Part shown: one piece after another, positions 18,802 to 27,766 of the stretch
How positions within the stretch are numbered: position 1 is the stretch's first letter
Layout of the letters: each line of letters begins with the position of its first letter
NCBI GenBank assembly: GCA_041164265.1
Contig: JBEAPR010000047.1
Span: forward strand, 62,001-126,000
DNA: 64,000 nucleotides
Direction: 5' to 3'
From: CALAZP01 sp041164265
GTDB lineage: Bacteria > Bacteroidota > Bacteroidia > Chitinophagales > Saprospiraceae
Made by a program: the position numbers and the translations under genes
The notes under the pieces: generated by a model
Database searches by the model: none
Seen by the model: the letters and a program-made list of their open reading frames with translations, nothing else
What the model was told of the DNA's origin: nothing

Positions 18802-21800
18802 ATGAAGAAAAAATTATTTTTCACCTTGAGTTTGTTTGCTCTATTTGCCTTTACCGGATTTGCTCAAAAAACAGTTTCAGGAACTGTTACAGATGCAAGT
18901 GGTGAAGTCATGATTGGAGTTAACATTCTAGAAGTTGGTACTTCTAACGGGACAATTACCGACTTAGATGGAAATTTTTCTATTGAAGTTTCCGATGATG
19001 CCACTCTTGAATTCAGTATGGTAGGTTACACCCCTCAACAGATTGAGGTAGGTAGCCAGACCGTTATCGACTTAGTACTGGAAGAAGGGGTTGCTTTAAG
19101 CGAAGTAGTAGTGACCTCTTTGGGTATTTCCAAAGAGAAGAAAGCACTGGGTTATGCAGTTACTGAAATCGGAGGGGAGGATTTTACTGAAGCTAGAGAA
19201 CTAAACGTTGCAAATTCACTTGCTGGTAAAGTAGCCGGTGTTAACGTTAGTAATATTGCTTCTGGTCCTGGTGGTTCAAGCCGTGTAATTATTCGTGGCA
19301 ACAGTTCTATCTCAGGTAACAATCAGCCTTTGTATGTAGTGGATGGTATTCCAATTGACAACACTAACCTTGGATCTGCAGGTATGTGGGGTGGTCAAGA
19401 CTGGGGTGATGGTGTATCCAGCATCAATCCTGACGATATCGAAACCATGACTGTATTGAAAGGCTCTTCTGCTGCTGCTTTATATGGTTCTAGAGCTAGT
19501 AATGGTGTTATTATGATTACCACTAAGAAAGGAGGTAAAAGAAAAGGAGTAGGCGTTGAAGTACAAAGCAACTATACCTTTGAAAACATTATTGAAACTT
19601 TCGATTTCCAAAAGGAATACGGACAAGGTGATAATGGTAAGAGACCTACTACTCAGCCTGAAGCTATTGCCTCCAATTTGTATTCATGGGGAGAAAAATT
19701 AGACGGTCGTTCAACTATTCAATTTGATGGTCAATCAAGACCTTACAGTGATGTTGGAGATAACCTAGGTAGTTTTTACCAGACTGGAAGTACATGGACC
19801 AACTCTCTATCTTTAAGCGGAGGAGATGAAAACTACAATTTCCGTTTTGGGGTAACTAATCTAGAAAATCAGGGGATTATCCCTAACTCAGGATTAGACA
19901 GAAATACTTTCACTACTAATACTTCTGGTAAGTTTGGAAAGTTAACTGCTTCTTTTGCGGGTACTTATATTCGTGAAAATGTACAGAATAGACCAAGATT
20001 ATCGGATTCTCCAGGTAATGCCAACTATACTGCATGGTCTATGCCGGCTAACGTGGATGTTAATTCTTTATTAGGTCCTAATGGAGATGGTACCAATGAA
20101 GAGGGAACAGAATTATTATTCAATGATAATATCTATGTAACCAACCCATGGTTTGCTGCCTACAACTTCGTAGGTTCTAACACCAAGCACAGAGCAATGG
20201 GTAATACTACGCTTAGATTCCAATTTACTGATTGGTTGTATATCCAAGGAAGAGCAGGTATTGATTCTTATACAGAAAGAAGAACCAGCCTTGAACCTTA
20301 TGGAACTGCTTATAAGCCTTTAGGTGGTATGTCTGAATTGGAAAGAAGATTTACAGAAACCAATTTAGACCTTATTATTGGAGTTGATAAGACCTTAGAC
20401 AACGGTATTGGTATCAGTGCCTTTGTAGGAGGAAACCAAATGGAGAGAAGCTTCGAAACTTTAGGAGGTAGTGGTAATAACTTCAATATTCCTTTCTTAC
20501 ATACTTTGAACAATTTAGCCAATAGAGGTACTTCTTACGGAATCAGTGAAAAAGCGATTAACTCTGTATTTGGGTCTCTTGAACTATCTTATAACAGCAT
20601 CTTATATTTGACTGCTACAGCTAGAAACGATTGGTTCTCCACTTTACCTGTTGAAAGCAACAGCATTTTATATCCCTCTTTCACTGCTAGTTTCATCTTA
20701 TCTGATGCTATCACCATGCCTTCTTTTGTTTCATTCGCTAAGTTAAGAGGTGGATGGGCACAAGTAGGTGGCGATACTGATCCATATCAATTGAATTTAA
20801 CTTATGGTTTAGTTGGACAAGGTCACTTTGGATCCCCACTTGGAAGGATTTCTCAGGGAAGAATTCCTAACTTTAACTTACAGCCTTCAGAGACTTCTGA
20901 AATTGAATTAGGAGCTGACTTCAGATTGTTCCAGAATAAATTAGGAGTAGATATTACTTATTACGACAAGACTACTTCTAATGACATCCTTTTCGCTTCG
21001 ATTTCTCAAACCAGTGGTTTCGGTTCTCAGGTAGTTAATATTGGAGAGCTTAGAAACTCAGGAATAGAATTGTTGTTGAACATTACTCCAATTAAGAGAA
21101 CTAACTTCTCTTGGGATATGACATTCAACTTTGCTAATAACCAGAATGAAGTAGTTAGTCTTTTGACTCCGGAGCAAGATGAAGAAAGCATTAGAGTATC
21201 AGAAAGTAGAACTAGAAGTGCCTATATTCACCATGAAGAAGGACAGCCATACTCTGTTATCAAAGGATTCAAGTATGCTCGTGATGCAGCTGGTAATATT
21301 CAATATGATGAAAATGGTTATCCGGTAAGAGGTGAATTCGGTGTTTTGGGTAACGGCGTTCACCCTACTACATTAGGATTGACCAATAGATTCCGATATA
21401 AGAATTTCCAATTAAGCGTTTTGGTTGATGGTAAATTCGGAGGCGACATTTATGCGGCAACCAATGCTTTTGCCTACCTAAGAGGATTACATAAGAATAC
21501 CTTAGTAGGTAGAGAAAACGGTAATGTTGGTGGACCTAAGACTTTACCTTTAGACGAAGTTGATAACTATTATTCTCAGATTTATAATATCACTGAGGAA
21601 TTTGTAGAAGATGCTTCATTCATCAAGTTGAGACAATTTACACTTGGATATAATTTCCCAAAAACAATGCTTGAGAGCACACCATTCTCTGAGGTAAGTT
21701 TATCATTAGTAGGTCGTAACTTATTATTATTGATGAGCAGAGTGGATAATATAGATCCTGAATCTACCTATTCAAATGGTAATGATCAAGGTCTTGAAAT

Positions 21801-21855
21801 GTTTGGTGTTCCTCAGACAAGAAGCTTTGGATTCAATCTAAATGTTAAATTTTAA
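18802..21855 (+). CDS. SusC/RagA-family TonB-linked outer-membrane transporter
   Basis: The 1017-residue protein has a signal peptide (1-22, ending GFAQ), a carboxypeptidase-D regulatory-like domain (about 24-100; VSGTVTDASGEVMIGVNILE), a TonB-box-like VVVTSLGI at about 107-114, a plug domain (GNSSISGNNQPLYVVDGIPI, then SAAALYGSRASNGVIMITTK), and a C-terminal 22-strand barrel ending FGFNLNVKF. It imports glycan pieces across the outer membrane using TonB energy, together with SusD. The start is an A-rich, SD-free ATG typical of this phylum. The barrel ends 37 bp before susD. Substrate specificity cannot be read from sequence; context suggests amino-sugar glycans. Confidence 0.96.
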   Translation: MKKKLFFTLSLFALFAFTGFAQKTVSGTVTDASGEVMIGVNILEVGTSNGTITDLDGNFSIEVSDDATLEFSMVGYTPQQIEVGSQTVIDLVLEEGVALSEVVVTSLGISKEKKALGYAVTEIGGEDFTEARELNVANSLAGKVAGVNVSNIASGPGGSSRVIIRGNSSISGNNQPLYVVDGIPIDNTNLGSAGMWGGQDWGDGVSSINPDDIETMTVLKGSSAAALYGSRASNGVIMITTKKGGKRKGVGVEVQSNYTFENIIETFDFQKEYGQGDNGKRPTTQPEAIASNLYSWGEKLDGRSTIQFDGQSRPYSDVGDNLGSFYQTGSTWTNSLSLSGGDENYNFRFGVTNLENQGIIPNSGLDRNTFTTNTSGKFGKLTASFAGTYIRENVQNRPRLSDSPGNANYTAWSMPANVDVNSLLGPNGDGTNEEGTELLFNDNIYVTNPWFAAYNFVGSNTKHRAMGNTTLRFQFTDWLYIQGRAGIDSYTERRTSLEPYGTAYKPLGGMSELERRFTETNLDLIIGVDKTLDNGIGISAFVGGNQMERSFETLGGSGNNFNIPFLHTLNNLANRGTSYGISEKAINSVFGSLELSYNSILYLTATARNDWFSTLPVESNSILYPSFTASFILSDAITMPSFVSFAKLRGGWAQVGGDTDPYQLNLTYGLVGQGHFGSPLGRISQGRIPNFNLQPSETSEIELGADFRLFQNKLGVDITYYDKTTSNDILFASISQTSGFGSQVVNIGELRNSGIELLLNITPIKRTNFSWDMTFNFANNQNEVVSLLTPEQDEESIRVSESRTRSAYIHHEEGQPYSVIKGFKYARDAAGNIQYDENGYPVRGEFGVLGNGVHPTTLGLTNRFRYKNFQLSVLVDGKFGGDIYAATNAFAYLRGLHKNTLVGRENGNVGGPKTLPLDEVDNYYSQIYNITEEFVEDASFIKLRQFTLGYNFPKTMLESTPFSEVSLSLVGRNLLLLMSRVDNIDPESTYSNGNDQGLEMFGVPQTRSFGFNLNVKF

Positions 21856-21892
21856 AATCAAATCTATTTTAATAGATTAAAAATTGAGTGTA

Positions 21893-23374
21893 ATGAAATC
21901 ATTTTTAAATAAATTTTACCTTTTGGGGCTCGTTATGGCGCTTTCTATGGTGTCATGTGATGAAGGGTTCGAGGAATTGAACCTGAACCCCACTCAAGCG
22001 AACGATCTTGATCCAAAATTCCAATTTTCTTATGTTCAACTTCAGACTTCTGGGGAACGTTATGAAAACTGGAGAGCAGTTTTAATTTACTCCTCCACTA
22101 TGGTCCAGCATCTTTCTGCTTTGGCTACATATTGGTCAGGGGATAAATACCTTTTCAATAGTGGTTATTCCTCTTCTTTGTTTGACAGAGCCTATAATAA
22201 CTATATTAAGGATATTCAAGACTTAATCAATAACCTGGAAACTTCAGGAGAAAATCCAGAAATGTTGGCTATGGCTAGAATATGGAGAGTAGTTGCTTTC
22301 CATAGAGTGACTGATATTTATGGAGATATTCCTTATTCTGAAGCAGGAAAGGGTTATATCGACGGTATTACTGCTCCAAAATACGATGCACAAGAAGACA
22401 TCTACAAAGACATGGTTGCTGAATTAGAATCTGCAATAGGTCAGTTGTCTGGAGGTGGAAGATCTTTTGGCTCTGCAGATTTTATCTACGGAGGCAACAC
22501 TGATCAGTGGCGTAAATTTGCCAATTCTATGTTGTTGAGATTAGGAATGCGTATGTCTAAAGCTGATCCCGCAGCTGCGGAAGCTGCTGTTAGAAAAGCC
22601 ATTTCAGGAGGTGTAATGACTAGCAATGCTGACATCGCAATGATTCAGCACAGCTCAGGACCAGAAGGTATCAACCAAAATGGAATAGGTCAGGTTTTCT
22701 TAGCGGATGACAATCAAAGAATGAGTAAAACGTTCATCGATTGGATGGCTAATCACAATGACCCTAGAATTGATGTTTTGGGCTATATGGCTGTTGGAGG
22801 AGCTCAAGTAGGTCTTCCTAATGGTTATGATGCACAGACTATTTCAAGCTATGGCAGTGATGATTTAAATACCTATAGCCGGGTTAATCCTAAGTTAGTT
22901 ACTGTGGATGCTCCAATGATTTTCATGACCTATGCGGAAGTTGAATTATTATTAGCCGAAGCAGCACTAAGAGGCTGGCATTCTGGTGATGCAGCTACCC
23001 ACTATAATAATGGTGTTAAAGCCGCTATCCAACAGTGGGAGGTGTACGATGCAAGTTTGGCCATCAGCGATGCAGATGCGGATGCTTATTTAGCTGCTAA
23101 TCCATTCAGTGCTTCAGAAGGTATGAGAATGATAGGTGAGCAGTACTGGGCTGCTACTTTCTTGAACGAATACGAAGCGTATGCAAACTGGAGAAGAACA
23201 GGTTATCCTGCAATTACTCCAACAGACTATCCTGGTAATCAGTCTAACAGTCAGGTTCCAAGACGTTTGAGATATCCAGATTCTGAATATGGTATCAACG
23301 GAGATAACATCCAGGCAGCCATATCTAGACAAGGACCAGACGAATTTACAACTAGAATGTGGTGGGATAAATAA
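21893..23374 (+). CDS. SusD/RagB-family surface glycan-binding lipoprotein
   Basis: From ATG 21893 the protein has 493 residues and a lipobox Cys at 22 (LSMVSC). An in-frame TTG three codons earlier is a less likely start. SusD-like features include ARIWRVVAFHRVTDIYGDIP and TDQWRKFANSMLLRLGMRMS in the TPR helices, and MTYAEVELLLAEAALRGW and TFLNEYEAYANWRRTGYPAI near the C-terminus. The family is the SusD-like_2 type. It forms the lid over the SusC barrel and binds the incoming glycan. It is followed by a strong terminator, so susC-susD is a closed unit. Confidence 0.95.
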   Translation: MKSFLNKFYLLGLVMALSMVSCDEGFEELNLNPTQANDLDPKFQFSYVQLQTSGERYENWRAVLIYSSTMVQHLSALATYWSGDKYLFNSGYSSSLFDRAYNNYIKDIQDLINNLETSGENPEMLAMARIWRVVAFHRVTDIYGDIPYSEAGKGYIDGITAPKYDAQEDIYKDMVAELESAIGQLSGGGRSFGSADFIYGGNTDQWRKFANSMLLRLGMRMSKADPAAAEAAVRKAISGGVMTSNADIAMIQHSSGPEGINQNGIGQVFLADDNQRMSKTFIDWMANHNDPRIDVLGYMAVGGAQVGLPNGYDAQTISSYGSDDLNTYSRVNPKLVTVDAPMIFMTYAEVELLLAEAALRGWHSGDAATHYNNGVKAAIQQWEVYDASLAISDADADAYLAANPFSASEGMRMIGEQYWAATFLNEYEAYANWRRTGYPAITPTDYPGNQSNSQVPRRLRYPDSEYGINGDNIQAAISRQGPDEFTTRMWWDK

Positions 23375-23400
23375 TCCTAAACATCATTAATTATAAAAAA

Positions 23401-23427
23401 GGGGAAGCACATGCTTCCCCTTTTTTT
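23401..23427. terminator. Bidirectional intrinsic terminator between susD and lacI
   Basis: GGGGAAGCACATGCTTCCCC forms an 8-bp GC-rich stem with a short loop. It is flanked by A6 upstream and T7 downstream, so it can end transcription from susD on the plus strand and from lacI on the minus strand. The rest of this 213-bp convergent gap is AT-rich and shows no gene. Confidence 0.88.
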
Positions 23428-23587
23428 GTTTTAACACTAAAAAAATAAATGTATTTCAGTAAAATCAATTTACTCGAAATGCTACTATTGAAAAATAAAT
23501 AGCAGACTAAAGAAGTTGTTTTGCGAGAAATACACTAAAACTATACTTAATTCTTTTCCCTTTAAATTCTATTAATTTTTGGACGGG

Positions 23588-24670
23588 TCAAATTAAAATT
23601 TCCAATTCATGAGCACGCTTTAAATAATAGTTGATGTTTTCTTTCACTACAATATCTAATGGAAGATTCTGAAGGTATTCTAATTTTCTTTTTTGCAATA
23701 AATGCCTAGTCAAACCCATAATGCCTAAATACCCCTGTTGCACTGAATTTTGGTTGATAAGAAAACTGATTTTATCCTTATTTAGGTAATCAATATTTGG
23801 TTGAATTAAATCAAATCCTACAGTGGTTATTGTAGGCCCAAAAATTTCACCTGCACACTCCATCAATTTATAAATCCTTGAATTGGTAACAAAAATCCCA
23901 GATAATTCTTTAGGGGGTATGGGCAAACTATTTATTTTTTCAATGATATATCCTTGATTATTGAAGTCTTCTATATCTAATTTATAAATATGTATTTGGT
24001 CACTGTGATTAAGGTTAAAGTAACTTCTAAATCCTTTTTCCTTTTCTTGTAAGTGCTTGGCATCTTGAAGCTTATTATCCATATTCAAAACCAAGACATG
24101 GCCTGTTCCGATTAAATTAAAACTAATTAGTCTAGCGGCAAGAACCCCACTTTGAAATGAATCCTGCCCAATATACGCTAGAACCCCTTTAGCATTAATT
24201 TCCGTGTTGATGTTTATGATAGGTATCTTATTGGCAATACATCTATCGATGAAAACCTTTCCCTGTTTGAAAATTAATGGAGCTAATAAAACTCCATTGG
24301 GATTGGATTGAATAACTGCTTGACCTTTTCTTAAAAAATCTTGTTCACTATTGGAGTCAAAAAAATAAAATTCAGGAACTACTCCGTAATGTGTAATTTG
24401 ACGAATCGCCTTTTCTACTCCTTGTAAAGGTTGCCTCCAATAAATATCTAATGCTGGATCTGGTAAAAAAATAGCCAATCGAATAGCTCTATTTAGCGCC
24501 AATGTGCTCGCCAATAGATTAGGTTCATAGCCCATCTTTTCCATTACTCCCAAAACCTTTTGTTTGGCGCCCTCTGAAACGTTTCCTCTATTATGGATGA
24601 CCCTATCTACTGTCCCTGGTGAAACACCAGCCAGTTTTGCAATATCTTTAATTCGAATTCTTTCCACCAA
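23588..24670 (-). CDS. LacI-family transcriptional regulator
   Basis: The 360-residue protein has an N-terminal helix-turn-helix (IKDIAKLAGVSPGTVDRVIH, followed by NRGNVSEGAK and a hinge near GYEPNLLAS) and a periplasmic-binding-protein-like sugar-sensing domain (about 60-350). The VSPGTVDRVIHNRG helix is a common Bacteroidota variant. It is divergent from the ROK kinase gene. A perfect 7-bp-arm inverted repeat in their shared upstream region and a near copy before susC are its most likely binding sites. It would repress until an amino-sugar or oligosaccharide binds. The effector is inferred only from neighbouring enzymes. Confidence 0.92.
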   Translation of the reverse strand: MVERIRIKDIAKLAGVSPGTVDRVIHNRGNVSEGAKQKVLGVMEKMGYEPNLLASTLALNRAIRLAIFLPDPALDIYWRQPLQGVEKAIRQITHYGVVPEFYFFDSNSEQDFLRKGQAVIQSNPNGVLLAPLIFKQGKVFIDRCIANKIPIININTEINAKGVLAYIGQDSFQSGVLAARLISFNLIGTGHVLVLNMDNKLQDAKHLQEKEKGFRSYFNLNHSDQIHIYKLDIEDFNNQGYIIEKINSLPIPPKELSGIFVTNSRIYKLMECAGEIFGPTITTVGFDLIQPNIDYLNKDKISFLINQNSVQQGYLGIMGLTRHLLQKRKLEYLQNLPLDIVVKENINYYLKRAHELEILI

Positions 24671-24744
24671 TATCCATTATAAGGAAGAAAACTTAAATTA
24701 CTATTCTTTTTTAATAGTGCCTCAATTTTTTTCAAAAAACAATT

Positions 24745-24762
24745 ACTGTGTTCGCACACAGT
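24745..24762. promoter_or_regulatory. LacI-family operator between lacI and the ROK kinase gene
   Basis: ACTGTGTTCGCACACAGT has perfect 7-bp arms (ACTGTGT/ACACAGT) around a CpG centre. It lies between divergent genes, 74 bp before lacI and 62 bp before the kinase start, so it could control both and give autoregulation. The core matches the site before susC. Confidence 0.75.
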
Positions 24763-24776
24763 TTTAATTGTTTTCC

Positions 24777-24784
24777 TATATTTA
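24777..24784 (+). promoter_or_regulatory. Candidate -7 element of the ROK kinase-nagB promoter
   Basis: TATATTTA matches TAnnTTTG except at the last base. It lies about 24 bp from the operator centre, the same spacing as at susC, which is the main reason for calling it. Confidence 0.35.
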
Positions 24785-24824
24785 TCGCAGGATTAGAATA
24801 TTAATTTTTTGAATTGAGAGCCTC

Positions 24825-25826
24825 TTGGAATTAGCAATTGGAATTGATATAGGTGGTACTAGTACAAAGTTAGCTTTGATTGACAGGTCTGGCCATTTTC
24901 ACCATACTCATTCCTTTCCAACAGTCAATAATAGCCAGGGCATCCCTTATATTGACAGGCTAATTAATCAAATAAAACCAATAATTGCTTCCTTTGAAGG
25001 AACAGACAAAAATTTATTAGGTATTGGAATTGGAGCCCCCAGCACTAACGAAAAAATGGGTACTATCGAATATCCTGCTAATCTCCCGATTGATGGAATT
25101 CTCCCCATTGTTAAGATTCTATCGGATACCTTTTCACTACCTACTTATTTAATTAAAGATGCTAGCGCAGCTTTGTTAGGGGAGTATTATTTTGGTAAAG
25201 GACAAGGGCAGGAAAACTTCATTATGATTACCCTGGGTACGGGTTTAGGTTGTGGAATCATGGCCAATGGAAAAATTTTAAATGGAACCAAGGGTTTAGC
25301 TGGTGAATTGGGCCATGTTCCTGTTCATCTTTCAGATAGAAAATGTGGTTGTGGAAAGTATGGATGTTTGGAGACTTATGTCTCTGCTAGAGGATTAGTA
25401 AGAACTGCTTTAGACTATATGGCTAAAGAAATTACTGATTCATCATTAAGAAAACTTTCATTTGATTCCTTGGATGCAAAAGTAATTTTTGAGCATGCAA
25501 AAGGGGGAGATGAATTAGCCCTTAAAGTTTTTGAAACTACTGGAAAATTATTGGGACAAAAAATTGCTGAATTAATAACATTACTGGAACCCTCCACTAT
25601 TGTCTTGGCAGGAGGACTAGCTGAAGCAGGGTCATTATTAACTGATCCTATTTTTAAGAACATAGACCACTACTTACTCCCTATGCACAAGAATTTAGTT
25701 CAGATAACCACTTCCAATCTTCCAGTTAACCACGCAGCCTTAAGTGGAGCTGCCTCTTTGACATGGGTGCATTCTGCAAGCAATTATACACTCAGTTATA
25801 CCAATCAACCGAATAAAATAATATAG
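24825..25826 (+). CDS. ROK-family sugar kinase
   Basis: The 333-residue cytoplasmic kinase has the ATP phosphate-binding loop IGIDIGGTSTK at about 5-15, a catalytic Asp112 (KDASAALLGE), the sugar-contact ELGH at 161-164 and the ROK zinc motif CGCGKYGCLE at 174-183. It likely phosphorylates GlcNAc, ManNAc or glucose at O6 with ATP. Its position between the epimerase region and a NagB fusion favours an amino sugar, as with RokA in Bacteroides. Translation appears to start at TTG: an in-frame stop lies at 24810-24812 and no ATG is available, with GAGAG six bases upstream. It is separated from the next gene by 2 bp. Confidence 0.9.
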   Translation: MELAIGIDIGGTSTKLALIDRSGHFHHTHSFPTVNNSQGIPYIDRLINQIKPIIASFEGTDKNLLGIGIGAPSTNEKMGTIEYPANLPIDGILPIVKILSDTFSLPTYLIKDASAALLGEYYFGKGQGQENFIMITLGTGLGCGIMANGKILNGTKGLAGELGHVPVHLSDRKCGCGKYGCLETYVSARGLVRTALDYMAKEITDSSLRKLSFDSLDAKVIFEHAKGGDELALKVFETTGKLLGQKIAELITLLEPSTIVLAGGLAEAGSLLTDPIFKNIDHYLLPMHKNLVQITTSNLPVNHAALSGAASLTWVHSASNYTLSYTNQPNKII

Positions 25827-25828
25827 TC

Positions 25829-27763
25829 ATGAATAATGGTATTGAAAAATCAGTCTCTAAATACCAACTAAAGTCACTTGAAAAAATTCCCGCAAGAATT
25901 TGGAATGATCCTAATAATGCTTCTATTCATATTGCTCAAGCTATAGCAAGTGCTATTAAAGAAAAACAATCTAAAGGAGACCATATTGTACTGGGCTTAG
26001 CTACCGGTTCCTCGCCCGTAAAGGTCTACGAAGAATTGGTGAGAATACACAAGGAAGAACAATTGAGTTTTCGCAATGTATATACCTTTAATTTGGATGA
26101 ATACTACCCCATCCAATCCACTGCACCTCAAAGTTATGTCAGATTTATGGATGAGAATCTATTTAATCATATTGATATACCAAGAGAAAATATTCATATT
26201 CCAGATGGTACATTGGCGATTGAAGATATCAGAGAATTCTGTGCAGAATATGAATCCAAAATTGATGCATTAGGTGGTATTGATATTCAATTATTAGGAA
26301 TTGGCCGAACAGGTCATATTGGTTTCAATGAACCAGGTGCATGGGAGAATTCAATCACCAGATTGGTGCGGTTAGACAATATTACCAGAATTGATGCCTC
26401 CAAGGATTTTCCCTCTGAAGAAGAAGTTCCATATAGAGCAATAACCATGGGGATTGCAAGCATTATGAAGGCAAAGTCAATTATTGTAATGGCTTGGGGT
26501 CAACATAAAGCTAGTATGGTTCGTAAAACTCTAGAAGGTCAAATTACCCCTCAAATTCCTGCAACCTTTTTACAAAGGCATACTCAAACTGAATTTCATA
26601 TTGATAATCCGGCAGCTTCTAAATTGACTAGGAATACTGCGCCTTGGTTGGTAAGTGTATGTAATTGGGACGATGATTTGGTATGTAAAGCTGTAGTTTG
26701 GCTATCAAAAAAATTGAAAAAACCTATTCTTAAGCTTACTAATGAAGATTATGCTGAGAATGGTCTAAGTGATTTGATGCTTGATGTTGCTTCCAGTTAT
26801 TCCATTAATATTAGAATTTTTAACCGCTTGCAAAGAACCATAACTGGATGGCCAGGAGGGAAACCCAATGAAGATGATTTATATCGGCCAGAACGGGCTA
26901 TACCCGCTCAGAAGAGGGCGATTATTTTTAGCCCTCATCCTGACGACGATGTAATTAGTATGGGTGGGACCTTTTTAAGATTGGTAGATCAAGGTCATGA
27001 TGTGCATGTGGCGTATCAAACTTCTGGAAATATTGCCGTGCACGACCACGATGCCAAAAGGTTCGTGGAATTCATGAAGGATTTTTCCGATAAACTATCT
27101 TTCGTATATCCTCCTTTTGATAAGGTTCATGAGGTCATGATAAAAGCGCTAGCTGAAAAAAGTAGTCCTGGGAAAATTGATATTCCCGAAATCAGATTGG
27201 TAAAAGGATTAATAAGAAGAGGAGAAGCAAGAGCTGGAGCAAGATTTTGTGGATTGTCTGACGAAAAAATTCATTTTTTAGACTTGCCTTTTTACGAAAC
27301 AGGTACAAGACGAAAAAACAATATAAGCCAAGCTGACGTCGATAGGATTAAAACTTTGCTGCAAGAAATTAAACCGCATCAAATTTTTGCAGCAGGAGAT
27401 TTAGCAGATCCACATGACACCCACAAAGTATGTTTAGATGCTATTCTAGGAGCTTTGAATGAATTAAAAAATGAATCTTGGATTAAAGATTGTTGGCTTT
27501 GGTTATATCGCGGAGCATGGCACGAGTTTGAGATACATGAAATCCACATGACTATTCCATTAAGTCCTGAAGAACTGATAAAAAAGAGAAGAGCTATTTT
27601 TATGCACCAATCTCAAAAAGACCGACCGCCTTTCCCTGGAGACGACGAAAGGGAGTTTTGGCAAAGGGCAGAAGAACGGAATAAAAGTACTGCTCAAACC
27701 TATAGAAATCTAGGATTATCTGAATATGAAGCAATGGAGGCGTTTGCCAGATATAATTTCTAA
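25829..27763 (+). CDS. nagB: NagB-like glucosamine-6-phosphate deaminase fused to PIG-L deacetylase
   Basis: The 644-residue protein has two domains. Residues 1-300 are the NagB fold, with the phosphate loop GLATGSSP, the active-site FNLDEYYP (Asp90) and TGHIGFNEPG (His163, Glu168). Thr161 occupies the position of the catalytic Asp141 of E. coli NagB. Residues about 360-640 are a PIG-L/LmbE zinc deacetylase with SPHPDDDVISMGGTF (369-374 is the PHPDDD motif) and DPHDTHK. This long architecture occurs in other Bacteroidota. The fusion could remove acetate and then isomerise and deaminate GlcN6P to Fru6P, which would explain why no nagA is present, but that order is inference. It is co-transcribed with the ROK kinase. 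Confidence 0.85.
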   Translation: MNNGIEKSVSKYQLKSLEKIPARIWNDPNNASIHIAQAIASAIKEKQSKGDHIVLGLATGSSPVKVYEELVRIHKEEQLSFRNVYTFNLDEYYPIQSTAPQSYVRFMDENLFNHIDIPRENIHIPDGTLAIEDIREFCAEYESKIDALGGIDIQLLGIGRTGHIGFNEPGAWENSITRLVRLDNITRIDASKDFPSEEEVPYRAITMGIASIMKAKSIIVMAWGQHKASMVRKTLEGQITPQIPATFLQRHTQTEFHIDNPAASKLTRNTAPWLVSVCNWDDDLVCKAVVWLSKKLKKPILKLTNEDYAENGLSDLMLDVASSYSINIRIFNRLQRTITGWPGGKPNEDDLYRPERAIPAQKRAIIFSPHPDDDVISMGGTFLRLVDQGHDVHVAYQTSGNIAVHDHDAKRFVEFMKDFSDKLSFVYPPFDKVHEVMIKALAEKSSPGKIDIPEIRLVKGLIRRGEARAGARFCGLSDEKIHFLDLPFYETGTRRKNNISQADVDRIKTLLQEIKPHQIFAAGDLADPHDTHKVCLDAILGALNELKNESWIKDCWLWLYRGAWHEFEIHEIHMTIPLSPEELIKKRRAIFMHQSQKDRPPFPGDDEREFWQRAEERNKSTAQTYRNLGLSEYEAMEAFARYNF

Positions 27764-27766
27764 TGA

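Noticed and set aside
18623..18805. Open frame of 60 codons on the plus strand before susC
   Set aside because: It covers the operator and promoter region, has no family resemblance and would overlap the susC start by 4 bp; more likely non-coding leader.
18557..23535. Repeated TGTATTTC near 18560, 23450 and 23530 as a shared regulatory site
   Set aside because: Short AT-rich octamer with no fixed spacing or symmetry; chance occurrence is likely in DNA of this composition.
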